The notes beneath the pieces are model-generated. The model did not search any database, had not been told where the DNA came from, and saw only the letters and a program-made list of their open reading frames with translations. Both the position numbers and the translations under genes were made by a program. Below are positions 22,531 through 37,121 of a stretch of 64,000 bases of DNA, piece after piece (position 1 is the first letter of the stretch; each line of letters opens with the position of its first letter). The stretch covers positions 1 through 64,000 of the forward strand of contig NW_026516370.1 in assembly GCF_025602895.1 (NCBI RefSeq), written 5' to 3'. This DNA is from Polychytrium aggregatum (Eukaryota; Chytridiomycota; Chytridiomycetes; Polychytriales).

Positions 22531-25028
22531 CTAGCTTGACTGGGACGCCAGATACGGAATCACATATTCCGTCATCTCCATGGCATCCTCCACCCATTCC
22601 TCCGGATTGGACTCGTACGACTTGAAGATAGCGCTGGTCTTCAGGACACCCACGATGGCCTCCATGTCTGAGAGCTCAAACAGCAGCGACTGGTTCCGGC
22701 GCAAGAGTGCGAGCGAGAACCGCAGCAGAGTCTCAAAGGCGTTTTCGCTCAGGATAATGTCCATGATCCGGAGCACAAACGGGATCGGCACTTGATACGA
22801 AAACAGCGTCAGGAACCATGTCTGGGCATACTTGGTGGCATCGATCTCGTGCCGCTCGAAGTGCTCGTACAGCACCGGCAGGCGAATCTTGACGAGCTCG
22901 TCGTGGAACCTGAGGATCTGGTGCAGACCCACGAGTGACTCGATGAAGAGCGACCGCAACGGGAACTTGGACCTGCCCGTGGCTGAGGAGATCTTGATGT
23001 CCTCCATCAGCCGGATCAGAACCGAAAAGGCCTCAACCTCGGACATCTGTGCCAGCAAAGCGTCAGAATAACGAGGCACATTCATGTTGTGTGTATCTGG
23101 ACATAAACTAGACGATGGACAGACAGCCGCAGTACAGAGATGGATCGGACGCGATCGTCCCGCTGCCTGCTCCACCGCGCGATTCACTCGCAAGGGCACG
23201 GATGACTTACGCCTTCAATGATCAAAGGAGCCACAACGCAGTTCAAGCCTTGGCAGTATCCGCATTCTGTGTCATAGACACTGAACGCCTTCAGGACATT
23301 GGTCAACCTCGTCTGGCCCACGCCTTCCTCCTCGCGGAAGATCTCGGCGCTGCGGAAGGTTCGCTGCACATCGACCTTGATGATGCGCTCCAGCTCTGGG
23401 TCGATCTCCTGCTTCAACAGGTTGTTGTAGACACTGCCCCAGTGGTCAGTGTCGGCATCGCACATCACGCGCCAGAGCCGGCGCCGCAGATGCGAAGGAA
23501 TGCCCGCGCGGATCTTGGTCTTGAGCATGTACGGATATTTGCGCGCCTGTTCGTGATAGTCTTGCAGGATCGACTCCCAAATCTCGGCATCGGACTTGGA
23601 CTCGGGCGCAGCAGATGCCTTGGTCAGCTGGCGCAGCGTATCGTGGCCAGTTTTGATGGTCCCATGGGAAGCGAGAACGGTCTTGGGGTTCCTCTGCAGT
23701 TCCAGATTGCGCTGGTTCAGCTCTGCAATCCACTTGAGCTCCTCCTCCGTCTGGGGGGGCTCTGGATCGGCCTCGGGAGCATGGGCCTGGACATGATCTG
23801 CATGGGCAGTAGGCCGGTCGTTTCCATAGTACTCCTCGTCTTCGGATCCGTCGCCATCGCCAAACAATGAGTCGGTGACTTGGCTGATATACCCAAACCA
23901 CGACGTCGATGAGCTCGGCTGCGCGGGCTGGGGCGCAGTCTGAGAGCGCACCAGCGGCTCGCCGGGTCTGATACTGGTGGGCTTTCTCGAGGAAATCGGC
24001 GATGGTGAGGCCGGCTGCGCCTCGTCATCGCCTTCCACTGCAGAGGACTGGCCAAAGAAGCTCAGCCACGTCGATGTGCGCGACACGGGATTGGGCGAGC
24101 CCTGGCTCTTGGCTTCCGCAGGGTCGGGTTTCTTGGGAGCGCTGTATTTGCGCACCAGCCTGGACGCGGGTGGCTGCAAGGGAGTGGGCTTGAGGTTCTC
24201 GACCGGGGACGGGATGAAGACGGGCGGATCGGAGGTGAACGTCACGGTCTTCTTCTGCTTGGACAGACCGCTCCTTGGACTCGCACTGGCGCTTGAGGAC
24301 GCAGACGAAGCAGCCGACTGAGGCGCTGTGTTGCTCGGGGCTGCAACGGGCCCTGGGTCTCGAGCCGATGGGATGGGGCGGGTGGCAGGCGGCGGCAGCG
24401 GCGGGGGCGGTCGAGTTGCAGGCGGTGGCAGGGGAGGAACAGGTCCAGCATCGACCACCGACACGACAGCAGGAGCGGCTGCAGGGAGCGAATATGCAGG
24501 AGACACGGACATGTCGGCATTGGGCGGGCCAGCAACGGCCGATGTTGCTGTCGCTGCTGTGGTCGTCGTGGTTGTTGTCGTCGTGGTCGTTGTCGTCGTG
24601 GCAAGGGTAATGACTGGGGTCGTGGTGACCGTTTCCGTTTCCATTTCCACTTTGGTCTCTGCTTTGGTTTCCGTTATCATTTCTGCTGCGATGCCTTGGA
24701 GCTGAGGCAAAAGTGTCGTTGGTTGGGTGAGATATGGCTTGACCGGCTGGATTGCAGAGGCGCTCGGTGCTCCGCGAGCCGGGTTGTTTCCTCCTTCACC
24801 CTCATCCTCGGATGGAACGGGAGAGGCCGTGAAGCGCTTGCTCTGGGCTGGGAGTCCCAGGAGCGAAGAGCTTGCAGGGTGAGAGCTCTCTGACTCTAGA
24901 AGAGGCGCTGCGTCGCTCGGCCCTGGCACAAGCTCGCTGGACGCAGGCGTCGATATGATTTGAGGGGTATCGGATGCTGCAGGCACCGCGGGAACCAGCA
25001 CCTTACGACGGCCGCCAAGGCTGCTCAT
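22531..25028 (-). CDS. TBC-domain Rab GTPase-activating protein (2 exons)
   Basis: 777 aa; exons 25028-23211 and 23046-22531 joined by a GTAAGT...CAG intron. The first about 450 residues are disordered and Pro/Ser/Thr-rich, including a run of Thr near 24535-24605 and a polyproline stretch. The TBC domain follows: RAGIPSHLRRRLWRVMCDAD, IIKVDVQRTF (the IxxDxxR arginine finger) and TECGYCQGLNCVV (the YxQ glutamine finger). Exon 2 continues with FSVLIRLMED and WFLTLFSYQVPIPFVLRIMD. Both catalytic fingers are present, so it should accelerate GTP hydrolysis on a Rab; which Rab cannot be told. It shares an upstream region with Noc3, transcribed the other way. Confidence 0.92.
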
Positions 25029-25401
25029 GGTCGTTCACCGGCGGCAGAGGGAGAGGTGTGAGTGCAGAATGCGCAGCGGATGGACCGAGTACTGGTCGAC
25101 GGCAGATGGACGGATGCGGTCTGCAGCTGGGCGGCGAGCGGACGGACGAGCAGATGGGCGGCAGGACGGATGGGCAGGACGGATGGGCAGGACGGATGGG
25201 CAGGACGGATGGATGGACGCTGAATTCAAGGCGGGCATCCTGGTGGCGGTGCACTGCGCCAGAATTAATTGGCTGCGCACTTTGCTTCTTTTTTCTGGCC
25301 GGGCCTTGCAGCTCGCCAGCGAGCCAGCACATCGGCGGATCTGCAGCGTCCAGCACCAGCGCACCGATCTCCAAGGCTCCCCGACAGACGACTCGCCGCA
25401 G
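25029..25401. promoter_or_regulatory. Bidirectional promoter region of TBC and Noc3 genes
   Basis: 373 bp between two divergent ATGs. Contains about four copies of aggacggatgggc (about 25160-25215). No clear TATA element seen. Confidence 0.4.
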
Positions 25402-26095
25402 ATGCGCAAAAAGTCAAAGGCCGGAAACAAGGTGGGCTTCAGCTCGCCGCCATCGGCACTGCGGATGCGTCGGCGCGAAGATTCGCAGAGGCAGCATGCT
25501 TCGTGCCGCCTTGCACTGTCGCCTTGCATCGTCGCCATGCTCGATGCTGTGTTCGCTGACAATGATTCTCGCTCCCGCATACCGTGCCGCGATACCGTCA
25601 CGAACCGGCCGATAGCGCTTCACGGACAAGCCGCGGGCGCACGAGCTCTACAACGACGATGTCGAGCTCGACGATGAGGACATGGAGTTCTTTGAGCAGT
25701 ACGGCAACTTTGCCAACTTTCTCTCGGGCATCAATCCCGACGCACTGAGCCAGATGGTCGAGAAGAAGGTGCTGCCAAAGCCCGCTCCCCGGAAAGCCGA
25801 TGTCCTCAGCGACTTGGACTCGGAGGCATCAGAGGACGACTCTGATGTCGAAACAGCCTTTGAGCAGAAGCCGCGCGAGATTCGAGTCGAGTGGGAGCAA
25901 GCCGAGAAAAACTCCAACCGTCTCCCCATTAAAACCGAAGACGGGCGGCTGCGTCCCTCGCAGATCGTCGTGATGAACTCAAAGGCGAATGAAGCTACGG
26001 TATCGGCAAAGCCGAGTAGCCAAGCTGGATCGGATAGGCTCGCTGACGATAACGAAGAGGGCGTCGAAGGGGATGGCGACGACGATGGCGATCAT

Positions 26096-26129
<34 letters not shown>

Positions 26130-29100
26130 ATGAAGCCGATGACGACGAGGATGATCATGGAAAGAAAAAGATGCAGCCACGACAGAGGGCTGCGACATCA
26201 GCAGCTGTACAGCCCCCTGCAAAGCAGAGCCGGACGTCTCGTCGGGTTGATGCTCAAGAGCAGTTTGCTGCTCTTGCTTCGAGTATTATCGAGAATCCAG
26301 AGGAGAATGTACGTGCGAGCGCGTTTGGGCCAATGTTCGGCACACGGTACAAGCAGCGGGAGAACAGCGCATCATTGGATTGACGGCGACCGATCAGCTG
26401 CTGGCTTCTATCAGGATCTAACGCCTCTGAGCCATGCTTTCTTTTTCTGTGACCAGATCGGCGAGCTTCGTGCCTTGCGCGAACTATCGAACAGCAGCGA
26501 TCCAGTCATCCAGAAAGTCGGCATCCTCACCCAGCTCATGGTTTATCGCGATATCATCCCTGGATACCGCATCCGCAAGCTCACAGACAAGGAGCTGGCC
26601 GTCAAGGTCTCAAAGGATGTCAAGAAGCTGCGCAGCTACGAAGAAACGCTTCTGAGCAACTACCAGGCTTACCTGCAGTCCCTTGACAAGATCGTCAGCA
26701 GTAAGCGCGGGCGTGGAACCGACTGAACGAGCCTACGGCAGCGCACTGGCCACTATCGGCGTCTCTGAGCTCACGACGACTATCGGCCAGCGCACTGCAG
26801 CGGTTGGAGGCATACTTATGCCTGACGTGACGGCAATAGCCCGAAGGCTCACGACCCGGTCTTTTCTTGATTTCACACTATGATGCCGCCTAGCCAACCT
26901 GCCATCAAAGAAGGAGGACTCACCGCATCGGGATTCGTCGCTGGCGGTCGCTGGAGTTCAGTGCCTGACCGAGCTTCTGACGAGCGTGCCGCACTTCAAC
27001 TTTCGCATCAACATAATGACCGCTGTTGTCTCGCGGATGGTGGTGAAAAGCCCGCCCGAGATCCCTCAGCTGTGCTGCGATGCCATCTCGACCCTCTTTA
27101 GCAAGGATGAGGAAGGCGAGCCCACGCTGGAAGCGGTCAAGCTGATCTCCAAGATGATCAAAGCTCGAAACTATGTCGTTGGTGATAACGTAAGTATACA
27201 GCCCCGACGTGTTGGGCATCACGGATAGATCGTGGACCGAGTCGCTTTGCATTGGTATGGCCTGTTCCTCGAAGTTTAGGCATCGGCCCAAAAGTGGACA
27301 TGTTCCAGGGCTCCTGGTATCTTGAATATCTAGCACACCTGTGGGCGTGTTCCAGGGAGCCCAAAGTATGTATCAAGGGCTGCCCTGGCTGACACCGCAG
27401 ACTTGGGCATTTGCAGGTCCTCAAAACTTTCCTCACGCTGCGGCTCAAAGATGAACTGGTGCCAAAGAACGACTCGAAGCAGAATGACAAAGCAAGCAAG
27501 AAGCGGAAGAAGGAGCAAGAGCACGTATCCAAGAAGATGCGCAAGATCGAAAAGAAGGATAACGAGGTCGAAGGCGAAATGAAAGAAGCCGAGGCTGTCT
27601 TTGACAAAGCGGAGAGAGAAAAGAAGGTAGCTCTGCCACTCAAAGCAGCGTATCGCAGTTCCTGGTAGCGCCGTCACTCTGCTCCATTCTGATCGCGTCT
27701 TTCGGCTCGGCATCGACATTAGCAAACAGAGACCCTCAAGTTTGTCTTTGTGACATACTTCCGCATCCTCAAGAACGCCACATCCTCGCCGCTCCTGCCA
27801 GCCGTTCTGGAGGGCCTTTCGCAGTTTGCGCACCTGATTAGCGTCGACTTTTTCGCCGACCTGCTCAACGTTCTGCGCAAAATCTCGCTCGAGCAGTACA
27901 GGCAGTACATGGAAGGCAAGGCCGACCTGGACCCACGCAGCTCGCTCCACTGCGTCGTTGCGGCCTTCCAGTTGCTCAGCGGTCAAGGCGAGGCCATCAA
28001 TATCGACCTGAAGGACTTTTGCGCGACCATGTACAGCCAGATGATGCGGGCACCGCTGAATCCGTCGGTGGCTTGGACCGGCAGCGACCACATTTCCGAG
28101 AGCAAAGCCCGCAGCCTGATCGAGCTGATTCTGCTCGCGTTCGACTTGCTTTTCTGCAAGCGCAAACAGGTCTGTTCTGAAAGCGCAATCTCCGTAGAGC
28201 TCCCCCACCCTGCTCCTGCAGCACACATCTGGTGGCACTGCCGGCAAACTTGGGTCGACTCGGACACTGTGATTGGATCGAGACCGGATTGAGACAAGCA
28301 GCTCCGCTGCGAGCATTGACTGGGCGACGAGCTATACGTTGAGCGCGCGCTCTCTTGGGTCCGATTCCTCCCCCGTGTCCGGGCTCATTTTCTCATACTT
28401 TCTTGCGTTCGACGCCATGTTTTGACCAGTTGTCGATGGACCGTGTATCTGCCTTTGTCAAGCGCCTCGCCGTAATCTCCATCCATCTGCCCTCCAATGC
28501 CCTCCTGGCCTGTTTGCACATGATCCGGGCACTTGTTATTGTAAGACCCTCGCCGAACTCTCGGCGGTGTGTATGCTCTGTCCTCCCGTAGCATGCAGCT
28601 CAGGCACAGCGCATCCAACGATATCTCACTACCAAATTCATTCTGCGTCGCTATTCTTGATATTTGCCCAGAAATATCCCAAGCTCGAATACCTTCTAGA
28701 CACCGAGCGGCTCGGGACGGGTGTTTACCGCCCCATGTTGGACGACCCAGACCTCTGCAATCCATATGTCACAAACCTGTGGGAGCTGGCGCTGTTGCGG
28801 GTGAGTCATGTCGTGCAGTACGGATCATGCGTCTGGAGAGCATCGGCCGGGTGGATCGCCAATCCATCCTGCAGGTCAATATGATGTCGTGTGTCGTTAT
28901 TGAGCGAGCCTGGCGATTGAAGGGATTCTGCACTTGCATGTTGAGGCGATGGCCCATGCTCACCATGTGCCCAAATACCGTCGCCATGTGCCCAAATACC
29001 GTCGCTAGAATCACTTCCATCCTCACGTCCGCACGCTCTCCAAGTACATTGGCGATCTGACGACAACCTCGATCGGCACCGACAATGCATCTCACTCGAT

Positions 29101-29611
29101 CAAGCTGCTCCCGCCTGATCTGTCCATGTCCCCGCTGGGCATCATTGCCGCGTTCGAGCCTTTCCCGACGCGTCCGGCGGCAGACTTCCGTCTCAAACCC
29201 GTCGTCACGGTCGCCTCGTCGATGCTGGCGCAGATCAGCCGCAAGCTCGAGCACGGCATCCCCCAGCGTCCGGAAGGCTGGAGCGCCGTGAACCAAACCG
29301 AGTTCCTGGAGGAGTGTCTGAGGATCAAAGACGAGGTCGAGATCGTCGAGACCGATCTCGAGCAGTTCGAAGAGGATGTCGAGCGCGAGGAGCTCGAGGA
29401 GCTTGTTTCCATCGAGCGGGGCCTGCGCAAGGCCGTCGATGTGGCACGAGCTCAGTATGAGCATTGGCGGGCTGCTCAAAAGCAGAGCCGAGTCAAGGCC
29501 GCGCCAAAGCGGGATGCGCGGATCTCAAAGGCTTCAGCGATCGCTGGCCAGCGTCCTGGTGGCCAGTCGCAGCCCAAAGGAAAGCCTTCCAGGCACAAGC
29601 TTCGTCGCTGA
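25402..29611 (+). CDS. NOC3: Noc3, nucleolar complex protein 3 (9 exons)
   Basis: Ribosome-biogenesis factor that with Noc2 accompanies pre-60S particles from nucleolus to nucleoplasm; Noc3 also has a reported role in replication initiation. 920 aa from exons 25402-25431, 25616-26308, 26457-26700, 26894-27189, 27417-27626, 27723-28169, 28430-28540, 28672-28800 and 29009-29611; all junctions keep frame. Seen: a basic start (MRKKSKAGNK), an Asp-rich tract at 26095-26155, ALASSIIENPEEN, DIIPGYRIRKLTDKELAVKV and KDVKKLRSYEETLL (the Noc3 signature), PHFNFRINIM, a Lys-rich coiled segment, YFRILKNATSSPLLPAVLEG, then NHFHPHVRTLSKY. The tail is charged and coiled, ending in basic residues (KPSRHKLRR) that fit a nucleolar protein. 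Confidence 0.93.
28966..29007. repeat. Short tandem duplication in a Noc3 intron
   Basis: The sequence atgtgcccaaataccgtcgc occurs twice in a row in the last intron, just before the acceptor. Confidence 0.8.
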
Positions 29612-30156
29612 GTGCGACAGGATGTTGCGTCCATCGTTTTGGATGGAGTGAGACCGCAGTATGGAGACTAGGTGGTCTCCTGGTCGCTGTTGCGATGTCT
29701 GGGGCGGTTGAGGCAGTCGATGCCCCCGAAATACATACAGCCACGACACAGTGGACACAATAACCCTTCCTGCGCACACAGACAGCAGATGAGTTCGGAT
29801 TAACTTGCCACGGTTCAGGAGAGGCCCTTCTTGGCCAGGCTATATTCTTGCAGCGAACAAAGCGCAGGCGCTCATCATGTCCGCTCATTGGAGGCGAGAG
29901 CAGTGTTGCATCTCAGCATGTTTCCAGCAATGAGCATCATCTCAAGGGCAAGCGGGCAAAGCTGATGGAGGGAGTGGCCGCAAACACCAGGCCAGAGGAC
30001 TGCTGACAAGTCATCCGGCCCGGGGTGCGATTGTCGCTGCTGCGGTCCCACAGTTGACTCGTTTGAAATGGCTTTCGAATGGTGTGATGGTGGTATGGTG
30101 TGATGTTGATGATGTTGATGATGTTGATGATGTCGTTGGCACGAGGCGAACAGATG
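29612..30156. other. Convergent intergenic region holding SPS 3' UTR
   Basis: Lies between the stop of Noc3 (plus) and the stop of the selenophosphate synthetase (minus). It contains a GATGTTGAT microsatellite (about 30100-30135) and the candidate SECIS hairpin listed separately. Confidence 0.6.
29870..29950 (-). promoter_or_regulatory. Candidate SECIS element in 3' UTR
   Basis: Read on the minus strand, ATGA (29940-29937) is followed by a T, then GCTCATTG (29935-29928). Its exact complement CAATGAGC is at 29890-29883, followed by G and then GA (29881-29880). This places a tandem G.A/A.G quartet at the base of a nine-pair helix (eight Watson-Crick plus T.G). The helix can extend by GG/CC past two mismatches to an AAA bulge (29923-29921), 13 nt after ATGA. 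Above it a small hairpin is possible (GAG-at-GCA / TGC-t-CTC). This matches the form-2 SECIS plan. A lower helix I is not convincing by eye. It sits about 217 nt after the stop of the Sec-type gene. Confidence 0.45.
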
Positions 30157-32282
30157 CTACTCGGGGTCGAGGAGTCGCCGATAGTCGACGTCGACAACTT
30201 TGAGATCGTCGGATAGGCTTGCGGTCCGGTTGCCTGGGAGCCCGACAGCAGGGGATGCGAATCAACACATGCATGGAAAACACATGCGCGCAGGTTCGTC
30301 ATCATGCTCCGGAGCAACAGGTCAAACCATACCTTCCACGACATCGCCCACGATCCATGCTGGCCAGCCGTCAGTGTCCTCGATTTCTTGAACAAACAGT
30401 TTGGCTTTGTCCCGGGGCATGGCAATGAGCAGGCCGCCTACCCGTGACAGACAGTTTCCGAGGCGTTAGCGACATGAACGGTAGCGCAGCAGGGCAATCA
30501 TTCGGCCAGCTGAAGACTGGATGGACGAGCATGGGCGATGGGCGTCCCCCAGAAGTCGCATAGCGGGCTGTTGGAGATCGTTCAATATCCAGCACCCCGG
30601 ACGCCAGCCGCTGGACACAGTGCCTACCGGACGTTTCGGCTGAGAATCCCAGAGACAGCCGGAAACTAACTTTGGCGTCGACCTGCCACATTTTCTTGAT
30701 GACCGGCAGGGTGTGGATCATGAACGACACCTCGGCCTCCTGATTGGAGGCCAGGTTGCGCACATGGCCCAGGATGCCAAAGCCCGTCACATCCGTTGCT
30801 GCATGGGCGTCTGTAGATCCGGCTCGGAGTGTTAGTCGGGCCAGCGATATCGGCAGGGCTCAGGGCGCCGGACGCTCATCATGAACACATACCATATTTG
30901 TGCATCAGCCGAGCGCCGGTCTGATTCAAGCGAGCCATCGAGAGAATAGCGGTCTCGTATGCGCCTTCGACTGGATGGACATAGTTGGCCGATTCGGGAG
31001 GTCAGTGTGGGGTTTAGCAAGATCGAGGCCAAGTTCGCCATCGCCATCGAGCCCAGTTTGCCACATCACAAACCAACATGGTGGGCGACGATGCAACAGA
31101 TCAGCGGCTCCATGGTTCTACGGGCTGGAGCAGACGGACTCGACAAGTTACCTTCGTCGGGAGAGATGAAGTCGGCAACACGGGCGTACTTTTCCGGGTG
31201 GGTGGCCTGCATCGACAGCCACTGATGGGCGTTGACAGCGAGCTGGGTGCCCAGGGGCTTGGTCAGGACCAGGACATCGCCAGCGACGGCGTGGGTGGGC
31301 ATGATGATCTCGCTTGAGCTCACAACGGCCGAGGCGACGCCGCCCATCATGTACCCTGCATGGAAGCATACGGACCACAGTTAGGGTCGGCTGGACAGGC
31401 ATCTCGCTTGCCGATGTACAGCAATGCCAGGCAAGCACAATCGCAGAGAGCAGCACATACAGGGACTTTGTACGGTCTGGCCGCCGGTAACAGCTGTGCC
31501 AGCTTCTCTGGCGAGATCTGGAAGGCAGTGGATGGACGAGCCAGAATGAGCGGGTGAGCGAATGAGCGATCATGCAGCCGGACACATCGAGCAGGGTTGC
31601 AGGCGTAATTCAGATCGGCCGGCAGCTATAGCGGATCAGTCTCCGAGACGATGCAGGCCGCCTCGGCGCACACCCAGGACGACTGACGCACCGTGGAAGC
31701 CCCTCATGAAGTGGGTGGTGACGGCGTCCTTGACCTCGGGCTCCATTTTGCGGGCGACGCCCAGCAGCATGAGCATGTTGTCGCAGTCGGCTACGCCCAT
31801 GGCGTACAAGTCTGAAAGGACGTTGGCACAGGTGATGCGGCCCTGTAGGATGGCGCACCCGGAGCGTTAGAGCGTCATATCCCGAGCGTCATATCCCGAG
31901 CGTCGTATCCCGAGCGGCTGACCCTGGAGCCTGTGTCGTGCTGATGGGAAGCAGTAACCGACGCCACAAGCAACAAAGATGCATCGACGAGGTGCCCGAC
32001 CTGCACATATGGATCGTCGACAAGCGGATAGAAAAAGTCGGTCGTTTGGACCAGCGATATCCCTGGGAACCGAGTTGGGGTGATGCTCGAGTCCATGCCC
32101 GGGTGGGCGCCTTGAGGGGTGGTGGAGGTGATGGTGTTGAAGTTCGAAAGCCATTTCAGCAGAGTCTCCTGCGGGACCTTGCAGCCTCACCCTTTCATTT
32201 CAGCCCACTGGGTGAACTGAAAGCCGGCGGGAAGACCCATCCGGGCCGGGTCGAAGCGGCGCAAGGGCCCGGGAGCGACCAT
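30157..32282 (-). CDS. SPS2: Selenophosphate synthetase (SPS2/SelD), selenoprotein with in-frame TGA (8 exons)
   Basis: Makes monoselenophosphate, the selenium donor for Sec-tRNA, from selenide and ATP. Exons: 32282-32001, 31842-31692, 31517-31461, 31355-31152, 30970-30893, 30810-30628, 30437-30333 and 30233-30157, giving 379 codons including stop, i.e. 378 residues counting TGA as Sec. All GT-AG junctions keep phase. Codon 32 is TGA (32189-32187) in the context AEMKG-TGA-GCKVPQE, exactly the family's catalytic Sec/Cys site, with the essential Lys three residues on. Other family blocks: [83 protein letters not shown] and GDVVEGNRTASL. A normal stop cannot be meant, since more than 340 conserved residues follow. 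An ordinary annotation would truncate it or start downstream. Confidence 0.93.
31862..31915. repeat. 17-bp tandem repeat in SPS intron 1
   Basis: Three copies of gagcgtcatatcccgagc-type sequence within the first intron of the selenophosphate synthetase gene. Confidence 0.75.
32187..32189 (-). other. Selenocysteine codon (TGA) of SPS
   Basis: In-frame TGA at codon 32, between AAA GGG and GGC TGC AAG. In other SPS proteins this position is Sec, Cys or occasionally another residue and lies in the glycine-rich catalytic loop. Confidence 0.9.
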
Positions 32283-32622
32283 GGCGGCCGAGGCTTCGAT
32301 GTCGTGGGAGAACGGTCCAGGAGCAGATGGATTCCAGACGAACCGAGTCAGAGCAGCGTCAGCCAAGACCCCAAGCTTTTGCGTAGTGCCACAGCGCCAG
32401 CGAGGCTGGTTCGAGCCGCATGGCTGGTGACGCCGCCGCTGATTCGTCGGACAAGCAAAATTTTTTTGGTCGACAAACACCTGGCCAGCCCGGCGGCGAT
32501 CAAAACGGCAGCGTGCAGGCCTCTTGCTGGTCTGCCGCCTGCTCTGCCCCGCTCAGTCCAGTCCAGCCCAGCCCAGCGCACTGCATCGCCTACGCCGCCA
32601 GAGCATCCCTCCCCCATCCACT
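32283..32622. promoter_or_regulatory. Bidirectional promoter region of SPS and PRMT3
   Basis: 340 bp between divergent ATGs. It has an A/T tract (aaaattttttt, about 32457-32467). Two tandem 'cagtccagcccagcccag' type motifs lie near 32560-32580. Confidence 0.4.
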
Positions 32623-35934
<3,312 letters not shown>

Positions 35935-36146
35935 ACCAGCGGCATCCTCTGTCCGAGTCTGTGGTTGGTTGGGTTGCTCATCACACCGGCAAGCACTCGG
36001 GCCAGAGATAAAACATATCGTCTATATTGAAATGCGATCGCCGGCACCGTGTGGCCTCGAGCGCACACGCCTCGTCCACATCATCTCCCCTCTGTTTGCC
36101 ACCATTCAGCTGGGACCCAGCCCGGAAACGGAGCAAGCGAGTGCGT

Positions 36147-37121
36147 CTAGTACTGCGTGAACTTTGAGGCCTGGGATCGTAGGAACTTGTCGGCATCCCA
36201 GTCCCCAGGACCGATGCATTCCAGACCGCCGATCCAAACGTAAACATCTGCCTCAACCTGGGTGCCGGTGTTGGGGCCGTCGAGGATCACAACGGCGACG
36301 GTGGTTCGCTCGTAGTCCTGTGTGTGGGCAAGGCGACGGAAGAATGGGTGAGCTGGACGAGGGAAGGACTCATCGATTCGAGCCAGAGCCAGAGCCAGAG
36401 CCAGAGATATCCACGGAAACGGAGCTGTAAACGCAGGTGGCACACCGCCAGGAGAAGCGGCATCGATCGAGGGAAAGGAAGCCGTACCGCGCCTTCGAAA
36501 AAGTCCAGGACCTTGACATGCTCGTGGCTGCCGACGTAGGTGAGGCGCCCGCGAACAGAATGGCCCTTGGCCGGAATGATACCAGGGTACTGTGCGCCGA
36601 TGATTCGGTGTCGTCGGAAGTCCTGGTGGGATGTAGACGAGACAGCATGAGCACAGCGCAGCGCAGTGGCTTCGACGAGAGGACGGCTTGGTGGCGTTCT
36701 GCCCCCATCGACTCAACGACCATCACGCACGGAAACGACCACCTGCCATCAGCTGTGCCGGAACGCCGTCTGGGAGTCTTGCGTCCAGGCCGGATCCGAA
36801 CTGGGTCATCTGTGCCGGCAACCGGGGGATGTAAGCTTTGCGGTGCCTGCTGGACAAACGCTGGACAAGCGCTGGGCAAATACAGGGCAAATGCAGGGCA
36901 AATACAGGGCAAATGCAGGGCCGTGGTCCGGAGCACGAATGCCAGGCAAGTGCTGCAGAGATAAGCGGCCAGAATCAGCCGGTAGACAAGCCCCGGATAC
37001 CGACTGTATTTCCCCAGATCTCCGGGGACATGAGCGTGCCATAGCAGAACACCGGCCGGGGTGTGCTTGGGTCCTTCAGCGGGGCGGCTGTGATTCTGGA
37101 GCCGATTCGTCCGGGCAGCAT
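36147..37121 (-). CDS. AIG2/gamma-glutamylcyclotransferase-like protein (one junction unresolved)
   Basis: Exon 1 (37121-37001) has the family start RPVFCYGTLMSPEIW. Exon 36622-36488 gives DFRRHRIIGAQYPGIIPAKG, then LTYVGSHEHVKVLDFFEGA. The last exon (36317-36147) gives DYERTTVAVVILDG, then VEADVYVWIGG and the stop. These are the characteristic blocks of the AIG2/GGCT fold (YGTL loop, YPGIIP, FEGxxY, YVW). The piece between exon 1 and 36622 is not resolved: a tiny exon near 36701-36688 (RHQA) would restore phase. Enzymes of this fold cyclise gamma-glutamyl amines; the substrate is unknown. The catalytic Glu is probably the one in FFEGA. Converges with PRMT3 (212 bp between stops). Confidence 0.8.
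36862..36922. repeat. Tandem repeat in AIG2-like intron
   Basis: Units of ggacaaacgct and gggcaaatacagggcaaatgca repeated several times within the presumed intron of the AIG2-like gene. Confidence 0.75.

Noticed and set aside
24275-24705. Plus-strand frames rich in Val/Gly opposite the TBC gene
   Set aside because: Antisense shadow of the Thr/Pro-rich TBC N-terminal exon.
25989-26222. His/Arg-rich and Met/Thr-rich frames around 26.1 kb
   Set aside because: Frame shadows of the GAC/GAT-rich Asp tract of Noc3.
29921-29960. Shorter SECIS alternative using the TGAG at about 29917-29914 as the 3' quartet
   Set aside because: The 3' arm would be only six bases and does not pair with the 5' arm.
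30010-30020. ATGA in the CCGGATGACTTG context as a SECIS 5' quartet
   Set aside because: No AA at the right distance and no complementary arm with GA downstream.
32187-32480. SPS first exon as a truncated pseudogene ending at TGA
   Set aside because: Downstream sequence is perfectly conserved over seven further in-phase exons, and the TGA is at the known Sec position, so read-through as Sec is the better explanation.
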